Assembly (NCBI GenBank): GCA_030680235.1
Contig: JAUXWQ010000014.1
Span: 1 to 55,745, forward strand
Direction of reading: 5' to 3'
DNA: 55,745 nucleotides
DNA from: Coxiellaceae bacterium
Lineage (GTDB): Bacteria; Pseudomonadota; Gammaproteobacteria; Coxiellales; Coxiellaceae
Shown here: positions 17,203 to 27,200 of the stretch, piece by piece
Numbering within the stretch: the first letter of the stretch is position 1
How the letters are laid out: the number at the start of each line of letters is the position of its first letter
Program-made: the position numbers and the translations under genes
The notes under the pieces: generated by a model
The model's input: the letters and a program-made list of their open reading frames with translations, nothing else
What the model was told of the DNA's origin: nothing
The model's database searches: none

Positions 17203-18768
17203 ATGAATCATATAAAAAATTTATTAGAGGGCATTAGTACTATTTCTTTCAATGTTAAAATTGACGCTATTACCAATGACAGTCGTGCTGTTACAAAAAA
17301 CACTTTATTTCTCGCGTTTCCGGGTGTGCGTGTAGATGCAAGGGAGCACATTTCCGAGGCAATTGTGCAGGGTGCAAGCGCAATTTTATATGAAAACAAA
17401 GATGGATTTACCTATTCACACGAAAGCATTCCTTGTGTAGGTATTCTGGATTTAAAAAACAAGCAATCAATTATCGCTGCACGCTTTTATAATTTTCCAG
17501 GTAAAAAGATTCCGATCATTGGTGTGACAGGCACCAATGGAAAAACAAGCATCACACAATTTATTGCGCAGGCCTTACCTGTCGCTCATCAATCGATGCG
17601 AGCCGCGAGTATAACGAGCGATCAACCAGTGCAAACTGTGCGTGTAACGAGCGCTCAACCAGTGCGAGCCGCGAGTGTAGCGAGCGATTTTTTACAGTAT
17701 GCTCGAACTGGTATCATTGGAACATTGGGTTATGGTTTTCCGCCTTATTTAAAAAAGCTACCCAACACCACTCCCGATAGTCTTCAGCTTCAAAAAATAT
17801 TTGCTGAATTAATTGACCAAGGCGCAACAACGATTGCAATGGAAGTATCATCACATGGGCTGGCTGAAAATCGCGTAGAAAATATCGATTTTCATACGGC
17901 TGTATTTACCAATTTAACGCAAGACCATCTTGATTTTCATGGCACAATGGATAATTACCGTGATGCCAAAGCATTGTTATTTCAAAAGCCGGGTTTAAAA
18001 AATGCTGTCATTAATATCGACGATGACACCGGAAAATATTTTGCAGAAAAATATCGTGAGCAATTAAAGATTATTACGTATTCAAAAAATAATAAAAATG
18101 CTGATATCTTTGTCATTAATAAAAAATCAACCGATATTGGTTTTGATTTAACCCTTCAAACACCTTGGGGACAGGGCGATTGTTTTTTGCCTTTAATTGG
18201 TGATTTTAATATTGATAATGCATTGGCAGTGCTGGGTGTATTGGGGTTGCATTTGTCTGCGCCATTACCCATGCTTCTTAAAGCAATTTCGCAATTAAAA
18301 GCAGTTTCTGGTCGCATGCAATTACTTAAATTAAATTATTCTCCTTCCGTCATTATTGATTATGCGCATACACCTGATGCATTAGAAAAAGTATTAGCCC
18401 ATGTGCGTGCACATTGTTCGGGTAAATTATTTTGTGTGTTTGGCTGCGGGGGTAATCGTGATAAAACGAAGCGTCCAAAAATGGGGGCGATTGCCGCAAA
18501 ATTTTGCGATGAAATTATTATCACGAATGATAATCCGCGCAATGAAGATCCAGAAACCATTGCAAAAGAAATTGCTGTAGTGATTGATAAGCATTATGAA
18601 ATTGAATTGAATCGCGTAAAAGCCATTGAAAAAACCCTAGAAAAAGCGGGAAAAAATGATTGGGTTGTCATTGCAGGTAAAGGGCATGAAACGGATCAAG
18701 TTATTGGTGATGACGTGTTGCATCACAATGATGCAGAATGTGCACTTAATTTTTTGAAAACCCATTAG
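17203..18768 (+). CDS. murE: UDP-MurNAc-L-Ala-D-Glu:meso-diaminopimelate ligase MurE, with a repeat-derived insertion
   Basis: This cytoplasmic ligase adds meso-DAP to the peptidoglycan precursor using ATP. The P-loop VTGTNGKTSITQF is at about residues 107-119, and DNPRNEDP near residue 445 is the diaminopimelate-selecting motif. The length is 521 residues against about 495 in E. coli. The excess lies at residues 131-164, where the DNA is made of three tandem copies of the dispersed GCGAGCCGCGAGTGTAACGAGCGA repeat read in frame (RAASITSD ... RAASVASD). It falls between the P-loop helix and the next strand (TGIIGTLGYG), probably as a surface loop. The ATG at 17203 follows AGGAT; the 27-residue in-frame extension overlaps ftsI and is rejected. 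Confidence 0.95.
   Translation: MNHIKNLLEGISTISFNVKIDAITNDSRAVTKNTLFLAFPGVRVDAREHISEAIVQGASAILYENKDGFTYSHESIPCVGILDLKNKQSIIAARFYNFPGKKIPIIGVTGTNGKTSITQFIAQALPVAHQSMRAASITSDQPVQTVRVTSAQPVRAASVASDFLQYARTGIIGTLGYGFPPYLKKLPNTTPDSLQLQKIFAELIDQGATTIAMEVSSHGLAENRVENIDFHTAVFTNLTQDHLDFHGTMDNYRDAKALLFQKPGLKNAVINIDDDTGKYFAEKYREQLKIITYSKNNKNADIFVINKKSTDIGFDLTLQTPWGQGDCFLPLIGDFNIDNALAVLGVLGLHLSAPLPMLLKAISQLKAVSGRMQLLKLNYSPSVIIDYAHTPDALEKVLAHVRAHCSGKLFCVFGCGGNRDKTKRPKMGAIAAKFCDEIIITNDNPRNEDPETIAKEIAVVIDKHYEIELNRVKAIEKTLEKAGKNDWVVIAGKGHETDQVIGDDVLHHNDAECALNFLKTH
17594..17694 (+). repeat. Dispersed GC-rich repeat inside murE
   Basis: Three related units of about 33-36 bp begin at 17594, 17630 and 17663 and carry GCGAGCCGCGAGT or GCGTGT followed by AACGAGCG or AGCGAGCG. 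They belong to the family found in intergenic hairpins at 12041, 34310, 38104, 39113, 39620, 54069 and 55557. The 101-bp stretch keeps the murE frame open and adds about 34 residues. Confidence 0.8.
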
Positions 18769-18789
18769 GTTATTTGTTAACTCAGTAAC

Positions 18790-18990
18790 AAGCTGCCAAG
18801 GGGACAGTGATTTCCCACGAATGTCTGAAAAACCGCTAATTTTTAGATTTTAGGCGAGGTTGGATGGTAATTTGTTGAGAAAAGCGCAGTGGTCATGAAG
18901 TCCATGAGCATTTTCGAAACAAATTGCCATTCAAGATCGCCAAAAGATGAAAATTTTTTGTTCACGGGGAATTGCTGCCAGGGGGCTAAT
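18790..18990. mobile_element. MITE-like hairpin, family B copy 1, at the left edge of the island
   Basis: A long imperfect palindrome of about 190 bp lies just after the murE stop. TTCCCACGAATG on the left pairs with TTCACGGGGAA on the right, and GGCGAGGTTGGATGGTAATTTGTT pairs with the segment before 18960. The centre is GAGAAAAGCGCAG...CATGAGCATTTTCG. A second copy starts at 55605, and the right half of a third is at 47577-47636. There is no coding capacity. Confidence 0.75.
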
Positions 18991-19037
18991 GAAGCCACAT
19001 TCGGCTGAAGCTATGTTAAACTACGGTTTTCTTTTTA

Positions 19038-19640
19038 ATGAAAATGATGCAGAGACCCATGTTAAAAAAAATTGTCTTGATAATCAAAAATAAGATATCG
19101 CTAACGTTTTTTCTAATTAAAAATTACTATTGTCATCGAACTGTTTATTACAGGTTGTCATCTGTTGATGTTAAAGCGCAAACAGCTATTTTGCATGTTA
19201 TTAATAAAAGTATTTTTATTAAACAAACATTTTCGGAAATAATTTCTAACAGCAATATCATTGAGGGTCTTTCATGCGAACATGCCAGTAGGATCGGTAT
19301 TTATTATGGTGAATCCTTAAGAAGAAGTGTGATGGATGAAAAAACACACTTAAAGCATATTAAAAAACCGGGTTATTTATTAAAGCATGAGCATGGTCGT
19401 TATAAAGTTGTTGGTGAAAACCGTGATGGGACTATTGAATGTGTTCATGTCAAAACAAAAAATATATTAAGCGCATATCCTTTATCAATTGTTAAGGATA
19501 AAATTTTTATTAATTATTTTGACGTAAATCAAGCTTGTTATATTGGGATACTTGCCGGCATTGGCATGGAAAAAAGCAAAAAAACTGTGTTTAAAGAAGT
19601 TAAAAAACAGTCTGTTAATTATTTAAGAATTGTAAAATAA
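19038..19640 (+). CDS. Hypothetical protein at the island's left end
   Basis: An unrecognised, basic 200-residue protein. The start is uncertain: ATG codons at 19038, 19044, 19047 and 19059 are all in frame and none has a good SD. The N-terminal MLKKIVLIIKNKIS is basic and partly hydrophobic. The middle (residues 40-110) alternates short strands and helices, and the C-terminus is lysine-rich. Codon use is AT-rich like the toxin-immunity segment further on. Being the first gene after the murE-side hairpin, it belongs to the inserted DNA. Confidence 0.5.
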   Translation: MKMMQRPMLKKIVLIIKNKISLTFFLIKNYYCHRTVYYRLSSVDVKAQTAILHVINKSIFIKQTFSEIISNSNIIEGLSCEHASRIGIYYGESLRRSVMDEKTHLKHIKKPGYLLKHEHGRYKVVGENRDGTIECVHVKTKNILSAYPLSIVKDKIFINYFDVNQACYIGILAGIGMEKSKKTVFKEVKKQSVNYLRIVK

Positions 19641-19759
19641 TTGTAACTGCTCGCACCTCGTCGTATAAGTAATAAAAAAATGTCGATGTTGAGGTAATTT
19701 TTCGCGAAAAAGCCCCCAACAGCGGCGTTTCTTTCTAATGGAGTGAGTAACATCCTAAG

Positions 19760-20422
19760 TTAATATTGAAAGCTAGAGCGAACCAACACGCCCAGTAATT
19801 TAATATCGTTATCCCATTGAGTTGGTTCTGCGTGATCATTGATTGGCAGCAGCAAACGCGTTGGACCATCTATACTCAGTTCACGCAAGGTAGCTTCTTC
19901 TGTAGCTTGATAGAGTACGACAACAAAATCTCCATCTTGCACCGACGCATTTGGATCAATAAATAATACCGTGCCTTTGGGAAAGCGGGGCTCCATTGAT
20001 GGTTTTGATGATAGCGCGTAACCATGTATTGAAAAAAAATTACTGACTGCCCATTTCTCCCAATTTTTCGCATTCAATTTTTGAGTAAAAAGTTTAGCAT
20101 CTGTACATTCTTTCCATGAAATGAGAGGTACGGATTGGACATCAATTGCTGGTGTCTGGATTGCCTGATGATTGATTTTAAGGCTTCCAAACATGAGTTC
20201 ATCAATTGATAAATTAAAAAAGTCGGAAAGTGTTTTAAGGGTGGATGCACGCGGATCTTCTGTTTTTCCAGATAAAATTTTATGTAAGGTTGCTTGAGGA
20301 ATGCCTGTTTTTCTCGAAAGATCTGCTTCGTTTAAGCCCGATTTTTTCATGAGTCTTTGCAGATTTAATAATAAAAAATCATGCGTGATTGATTGGTTTT
20401 TAAGTGTGGATGCCTGATTCAT
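19760..20422 (-). CDS. Phage-type repressor: HTH (XRE) plus S24/LexA-like domain
   Basis: A 220-residue regulator. Residues 15-70 form an XRE helix-turn-helix (LMKKSGLNEADLSRKTGIPQ, then LHKILSGKTEDPRASTLKTL). The C-terminal half is an S24 domain with KPSMEPRFPKGTVLFID, in which the serine is the nucleophile of LexA-like self-cleavage. The site of the general-base lysine reads EATLRELSIDG, with arginine in place of lysine. The ATG at 20422 has AAGGGG six bases upstream. The gene is divergent from the SSB-like gene, so it probably represses that side and itself. It suggests a prophage or integrative-element origin. Confidence 0.8.
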   Translation of the reverse strand: MNQASTLKNQSITHDFLLLNLQRLMKKSGLNEADLSRKTGIPQATLHKILSGKTEDPRASTLKTLSDFFNLSIDELMFGSLKINHQAIQTPAIDVQSVPLISWKECTDAKLFTQKLNAKNWEKWAVSNFFSIHGYALSSKPSMEPRFPKGTVLFIDPNASVQDGDFVVVLYQATEEATLRELSIDGPTRLLLPINDHAEPTQWDNDIKLLGVLVRSSFQY

Positions 20423-20451
20423 ATGTTGCCCCTTTTCGCCATTCTTGCAAA

Positions 20452-20551
20452 ACAAAAGTAATTTTTCAAGGTATATTCTGTTAAAAAAATATTGACATTC
20501 CCCCATAAAACACTATTGTAATTTACTTTTTAAATTGACAGTAAAAAGGAG
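20452..20551 (+). promoter_or_regulatory. Divergent promoter/operator region between the repressor and the SSB-like gene
   Basis: TTGACA (20492-20497) and TATTGT (20514-20519), 16 bp apart, form a likely promoter for the SSB-like gene. The near-palindrome GTAATTTAC (20518-20526) overlaps its -10 end, and a matching half-site AGTAATTTTTC lies near 20457. They are candidate repressor operators. AAGGAG (20546-20551) is the SD of the SSB-like gene. Confidence 0.5.
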
Positions 20552-20560
20552 ATTGTGAAG

Positions 20561-20920
20561 ATGAAGTTTTATAGGGGTACGGGATGTCATGTCATATTGG
20601 TTGGTTTAGTGACAGAAGTGCCAGTCCTGAGCATGGATAATCAAGGAAATTATATCGCAACAGTAGCCATTTCCGCGCAAAGTGATTGTAAAAATAGATT
20701 CAAAGAATATGGTGTTATTGTTTTTGGAGCATCCGCATTAGATTTGCGCCGCTATGCATTTCCAGGCCTGTGTTTGTGGATTGAAGGTGAATTGCATATA
20801 AGCAGTGCTCAAGAACCTGATGTGGTTTATAAAAATATTCATGTCATTGCTGAAAAAATAAAATTTTTATCAAATTTCACTGAGCCCAACGGTGCGGTTA
20901 TGTGTGATGCGTACGTATAG
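20561..20920 (+). CDS. Single-stranded-DNA-binding-protein-like OB-fold protein
   Basis: The 119-residue product shows the SSB/PriB-like order of strands: HVILVGLVTEVPVLSM at the start, an IATVAISAQ strand, YGVIVFGASALDLRRY (compare the WHRVVLFGKLAE segment of SSB), LWIEGELHISS, and a last strand followed by a short tail. It lacks the acidic C-terminal tip (DDDIPF) that SSB uses to recruit partners, so it is not the housekeeping Ssb. The ATG at 20561 is nine bases after AAGGAG; the upstream GTG at 20555 is too close to it. It is divergent from the S24 repressor, which is typical of phage or conjugative-element modules. Confidence 0.6.
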   Translation: MKFYRGTGCHVILVGLVTEVPVLSMDNQGNYIATVAISAQSDCKNRFKEYGVIVFGASALDLRRYAFPGLCLWIEGELHISSAQEPDVVYKNIHVIAEKIKFLSNFTEPNGAVMCDAYV

Positions 20921-21207
20921 GATATAAAAATTCTATTAGGGGCACATACATAAAGTTTCACTAGGTCTGTGCTTCAACTTATTCATATTTATTGTGTTAG
21001 CGGTATTACAAAATTAATTTAATGCTGAAAAGTATGTTACGAAAACTCTTTTTTACGAAAACAGTTAGTTGCAAGTTTTCACATTAAATAAAAATTAAAC
21101 ACGGTATTGTGATCGAAAAAAATATAGCTTAGTATCCGCCGCTTTAAAGTAAGTGGAAGCATTTGTGTTGTATACAACAGCATAAAAAGCTATGACGGGA
21201 GGAAATA

Positions 21208-24200
21208 TTGCGATATCCATTTTGTGCATTTGCCAATAATAATTTAGGTATTCAGTTTAACTATTCAACTTTTACAGGGGATTTTTTAGCATCGAAAGGT
21301 GTTGGACAGTTTCCTGTTTTGCCATATGTGAATATTGCAACTGGTAATCTTTTTCTTAAAGCTACGCTTGTTAATAGAGAAGAATCTGTTGGAAAATTTG
21401 AATTTGGATTTGTTTATAATTCACAAAATACCATTTCATGGTGTAATGCAGTTCCTGAAATTACAGCGCAAGTTGATAAAGTAAAAATAACACTGCGCGA
21501 AAAAGAGGGTGCGGTTGTTGATTACATCTGGAGTGAATCTCAGCAAAGTTATATTTCTCCCGCTGGTGCCCAATCCATTTTACACATTCAAAAAATCAAT
21601 GATGAATTTATTCTCACAAACTTTAAAACAGGAGCGCGTGTCGTATTTGATGTCAGTGGAAAAATTATTGCTGAGTATGACGCGCGTGGATTTTCCATTC
21701 AGTATGCTTATACAGATACTGAATTATCGAGCATTACAACAGATGCGGGCACTTATAAAATTAATAAGACCTCTTTAAAAACTGAAATCGGTTTTATTGA
21801 AAAAAATAGTGACACCAGTGAATTACTCGGCACTTGGAATTTCGATAGTTCAAATCGTTTGCAGAGTGCAGTTATTCCAGATCCTAATAATTATACGATC
21901 AATTATTTTTATGAGGGTGATACCCAGCATTTAACATCTGCCTCCCAAACAGATGGTACGGCTATTTATTTTGATTATCTGGACAAACGAGTATCTGCCT
22001 TGAAACAAGGGAGTAATGGACCATCCTATCAATTTAATGGCACTGAAAACACAAGAACAATTACAGATGCTTTGCAAAATACAATAGCTGTAACACTAGA
22101 TGATCAATCTAGAATTTTAAGTTGGGAGCAAAATTCAGAGACAACAACTTGCGATTATGATCCAATATCAGGACACTTAAAAACTTTTAGTCAGCAAAAT
22201 AGAGCTGTTATTCAGAGAAATTTTAATGATAATGGTTTGGTTATTGAAGAAATTCATCCTGATGGTCAAACAACGCAATTTGATTATGATGATTTTGATC
22301 CAGGCACCCAAGCGGTAATTATTAAACGTGAATTAATTTACGATAATACTGATTCAGCACAAAAGAAATTTGCAGTAACGCGCTATGTTTATGACACAAC
22401 TAGTCTTAATGGTTTGTTGTTCAGACAGCTTCGTTTTGTCATAGCACCCTCTGGATCAGTGACTGAATATCGTTATGATGACCATAATCAATTAGCATCG
22501 GAACGTACTTATTTAAAAAAACAATATCCGGTGTCAATCTTAACATCTAAAAATGCTATTGATTTTGAAATGATGAAAGCATGGTTTTCTGAGTTGTCAT
22601 CATCTGAAAAAAGTGCAATTACACTGAAAATGTTTTCTCATAATCATCGTGGGCAATGTTTGAGTGTGCAAGCATTTACAATGATTGCTGATAATGCTGA
22701 GGGTGTTTATACCACAGATGCATCAAATGATAATTTTGAATACACCCCACAGGGTAATATTACTGCGCATGATGAAAAATGTGATGCGACTCGCACAGCA
22801 ATAACAGCGCAAGCCTTTGATGGATTATCCCGATTAATTACGCATCAAAATGCATTGGATGAAAATCGTGCGATTGTTTATGCAGATGCGGATCAAAAGC
22901 GGATTGTCACAGAGCCGAATCTTCGCACAGAAACAACATGCTGGAATGATGCGGGGCAAATCACATCGGTAGCTACTGCAATTCAGGGCAATCTCACTAC
23001 GCGTATTGAAACTAAACACTATGATGCAGCAGGAAGGCTTAGCGCAATCAAAGCGGTTGATGGACAAACAACGTATCAATTGTTTGATGGATTAAATCGT
23101 TTGCGTTTTACGATTACGCCGATGGGGCGTGTTACTGAGATACGCTATGATACGGTTAATCGTTATCAAAGTATGACGCATTATTACAATACAGTGCCTA
23201 TTTCATTAATGACTTCACCAGAGGCGCTTTCTGTTGCATCGGTTGAAGCGCATTTAGAAGAAAATGCACAATCAGATGTCACAACCTATCAAATTTTTGA
23301 TGCGTCATCTCGATTGCAATTTTCAATGGATGGACGCGGCGCAATAACAGAATATCGTTATGATTTGTGTAATCGAAAAATGGCGACTATTGCTTATGCT
23401 GACCCACTGACCGCTTCTGAATTAAGTGCAATTAAACAAGGCACTTTTACAAGCAGCGCTCGAACAGTGGATACTAGCCAAGATATTGTAGAGCGAATCG
23501 CTTATGATCTTGATGGACACATTGTGGCAACACAAGATGGTGATGGTTATGTGACAACCCATCAGCGTAACCCCGCAGGATTTGAAATCTATCGTCGTGC
23601 TTATGCAACTAAAGTGGCTGTTGATTTAAGTACGGATATTGTTATTCCAGACAGTACGGTTGATGATTATGCGCAGTGTTTTTATCGTGATGCTAAAGGA
23701 CAAGTCTGTTTTACAGTCGATGATGTACTGGATGCAAACATCATTGTGCAGCAAAGTTATTTCCCAACAGGAAAAGTCGATACGACAACGCACTATGCTG
23801 CTGCTGCGAAGTCTGCGCCGTTTACAGGCTCGAATCCATCAACACTTATTCCTGCAGCGAGCAGTGAAGATCGTATCACACGCTGTGAATATGACTTATT
23901 AAAACGGCTTAGCAAAAAAAAGTTGCCCGATATGCGTGTTGTTTCATATGAATATGACACGATGAATCACCTTGTTTTAGAGTCTATCGGTGATGATACC
24001 GATTTTGATATTCCAGCCGATGTGCAAAGTAAAACACAAATAACTGCAAAACAATTTGATGATTGGGGACAATTAATTGCGATAGCATCACCATTGGTCT
24101 ATGCAAAAATTACGTCAATTCAAAATGATGCTACCTTGAGTGAGGTGGTGAAAGCCGCAAAAATTAAAGCTGTTTGGGATACGCAATCTGAACGCTATCA

Positions 24201-27200
24201 ATACGATGATACAACAGGATTGCATACTGCAAAGTTCGATATTGTGCCAGATGATGTAACTGCAACGGATGCAGCCAACCAAGCTAAAACACTTTTTTAT
24301 TATGATGCAGATAAACGTGTTGCGTTAACCGTGGGCCCGCTGGGTGAAGCGGCGACAACAACACATGATCCTATTTGTAATAAGCCTTTGGAATATTATC
24401 GTTTTGCAACAGCTGTTGATGCAGCGGTATTGCCTACTTTAACAGGTGGATTTATTACAGATACTGTTAAAGCATTTATAAAAAGTAGTGCAGATGATGC
24501 TTTTGATGCTTATGGTTATGACGGCTGTGGCGATGAAATAAAACATCAAGACCCCGATGGATTTGAAACGGACACGCATTTTAATAGTTTTGGAGAATGG
24601 GATCAAAAGGTATTGCCCATTAATACGAAAATGCCCACTTTAAAAATCACACGACAATTTAATTTACGTCGACAGTGGATTGAAGAGAAAAAAATAGCGG
24701 CTGATCAAAGTATCACGCGAAAGCGATCATATCAAAATTTGCATGGTCATGTGACTTCAGAAGCGGATGGCAATAATGCAACAACGGCATTTACCTTTGA
24801 GCCACGAGGTGTTTTAAAAACAAGAAAAAATGCACTTTCTCAAATTACCACAATGGCACACGATGCTTTTGGCAGAAAAATAAGTGAAACCTTGCCTGGT
24901 AATCAATGTGTTGTAACGGATTATCGGCAAACAAAGCGCAGTGTTAAAAAAGTGTTGTTTGATAGTCAACACAATCAATTGGCTGAGACAAGCGTGCTTT
25001 TAGATGCGCAGGGTAATGCTGTTCAAAAAACAGATGCGTGTGGCAATAGCACCACAAGGATTTTTAATCAAGCCAATCAAACGAGTGTCGTAACCGATGC
25101 ATTGGGTAATCAAACCATCAATACGTATGATTTACGTGGCTTATTAAGCGCAACAGAAATAATCAATGCAAAGGGGATATCACAAACGAGTACAACGCTC
25201 GATTATACCTTGAGTCGTCAATTACAAACTAAAACAAAAGATGCGAAAAGTTTGGCATTAAAAACAAGGCATAAAATTAATGCGTTATCACAACGCTCAG
25301 AAACAGTTAAGCCTTCCAATAGAAAACAAAAATTTGTTCACAATAAACGGGGTTTAGCAACGGAACATCACTTGGTGTTAGATGACATCAATGATCTGAC
25401 GGTAGGTACGCTACAAGATTATAATGCGCAAAAACAAGCAAGCAGTGTGACTGCAAAAACAACCAATGCACTGGGTCAATATCAAAAAAATACCGGCTTT
25501 GATGCTTTTGGTAGAAGTGCTGTTGAAACAGTAGACCCTAACGTTTTAGCATTAACGCGTAAAAAAATAGTTGATTCAGAAAATCGCGTACTTGCAACAG
25601 TTGATGCTAAAAAACAAATCCATTATTCAGTTTATGATGCCATGGGTAATAGGCTTTTTGAAATCAATCCGAATGGTGGTGTAACAGAACATCGTTACGA
25701 CGAAAATAATAAACCTATTTTTACCACGCAATATCATATACCGATTGATATTACGGCGCTTAAAAAATTCAATGATCAGTTGAGTAGTGATGCTTTTAAT
25801 TTTGTTATGACAGAATCTGATATTCGTGGTTTATTGCAAGCCTCTGGGTTAGATCGAAAAACTGCCTATTTTTATGATGCTGCTCATAACGAACGTTTTA
25901 GAGTCAGTGGTGCTGGCGCTGTTACTGAATTGCGTTATAATAAAAATGGCGAGAAAATCGCATCTATTCAGTATGTCAATTTTATCTCTCTCGTTGATTT
26001 GAATTTTGAAACATTAACAACAGAAGCATTAATTCAAAAAAAAGCAGTAGGGCTTCGTAATACAAAAAAAGATAAATCAACGTTTCGTATTTTGGATGCG
26101 CTTGGTCAAGAGCGGTTTATTATTCATAGCGATGGCAGTGTTGTTGAAAAACGTTATAATGGTTTCCCGAATGCTGTTACCACAGAAATTCAATACGCAA
26201 GCGTATTGGCCGTTGATACGCTTGAAAGTAGTGCATCAAAAACAGTGGATGATGCAATCACACAATTTAAGGCGCTTTCTAGTGCACAAGATCGTACGAC
26301 CCGTTGGTTGCATGATGGATTGGGTCGTATTCAATATCATGTCAAAGCCAATGGAGCAGTGACAAAATTTGATTACGATGGTGATACGCAGAACCCATTG
26401 ACCATCACGAAATTTTCGCAGTGCATTATTGCAACGCTTCAAGTATCCGATGATGCAAGCTTGAGAACGGCTTTAGAGGCGCATGTTGTCGACCCTCTCA
26501 AAGACAATATTGAAAAACGAGAATACGATGGTGCTGGTCGTGAAATCAAACGAACGAATGCATTAGGGCAAAGTGAATCTTGGACTTATGACGGCGCGAG
26601 TCGAAAAGCCACGCACACGACAACAACGGGACAGACTTGGCGTTATGAGTACGATGGCGCGAGTCGTTTATCTTATGAATATTCTCCAGAAACAACGGTC
26701 TATTCATCAAATGTTGTTTCAAATAAAATTGTTGTGAATGCGGCTACTCAGTCGGTTAAAAAAACGGTTCATTATGATGAAAACGCAAATACCTTAGCCA
26801 TCATTTCTGCTGATGGATTAGAGGATCAGCATACAGTGACTTTTGCTTACACCGCATTAGATCAAAAAATTCAAGATTGTTGGCCGAGTTTGGCCATTGA
26901 TGATCCCAGTAAAAATACAGATTTTTTAACTCGTCCAGAACAAACTGTTTCAGTCTCTAAAAATGTGATTGTGAGTGCACATGGCCAGAAATTAGTTGCA
27001 ATTGATGAAGACAATAACCCTGAATTTTATTGTCATGATGCAGCGGGGCAATTAATTTATCGTGTCAATGCATTAGGTTATGTTATTGAGTACAGTTACG
27101 ATGCGCGGGGTCAAGCGATTGCTTTTACGGCTTATGCCAATCCTTTAACATTGGATTTAAAAAATTATCTCAGCGTTGGATTAACGGCAGACCTTGTTTT

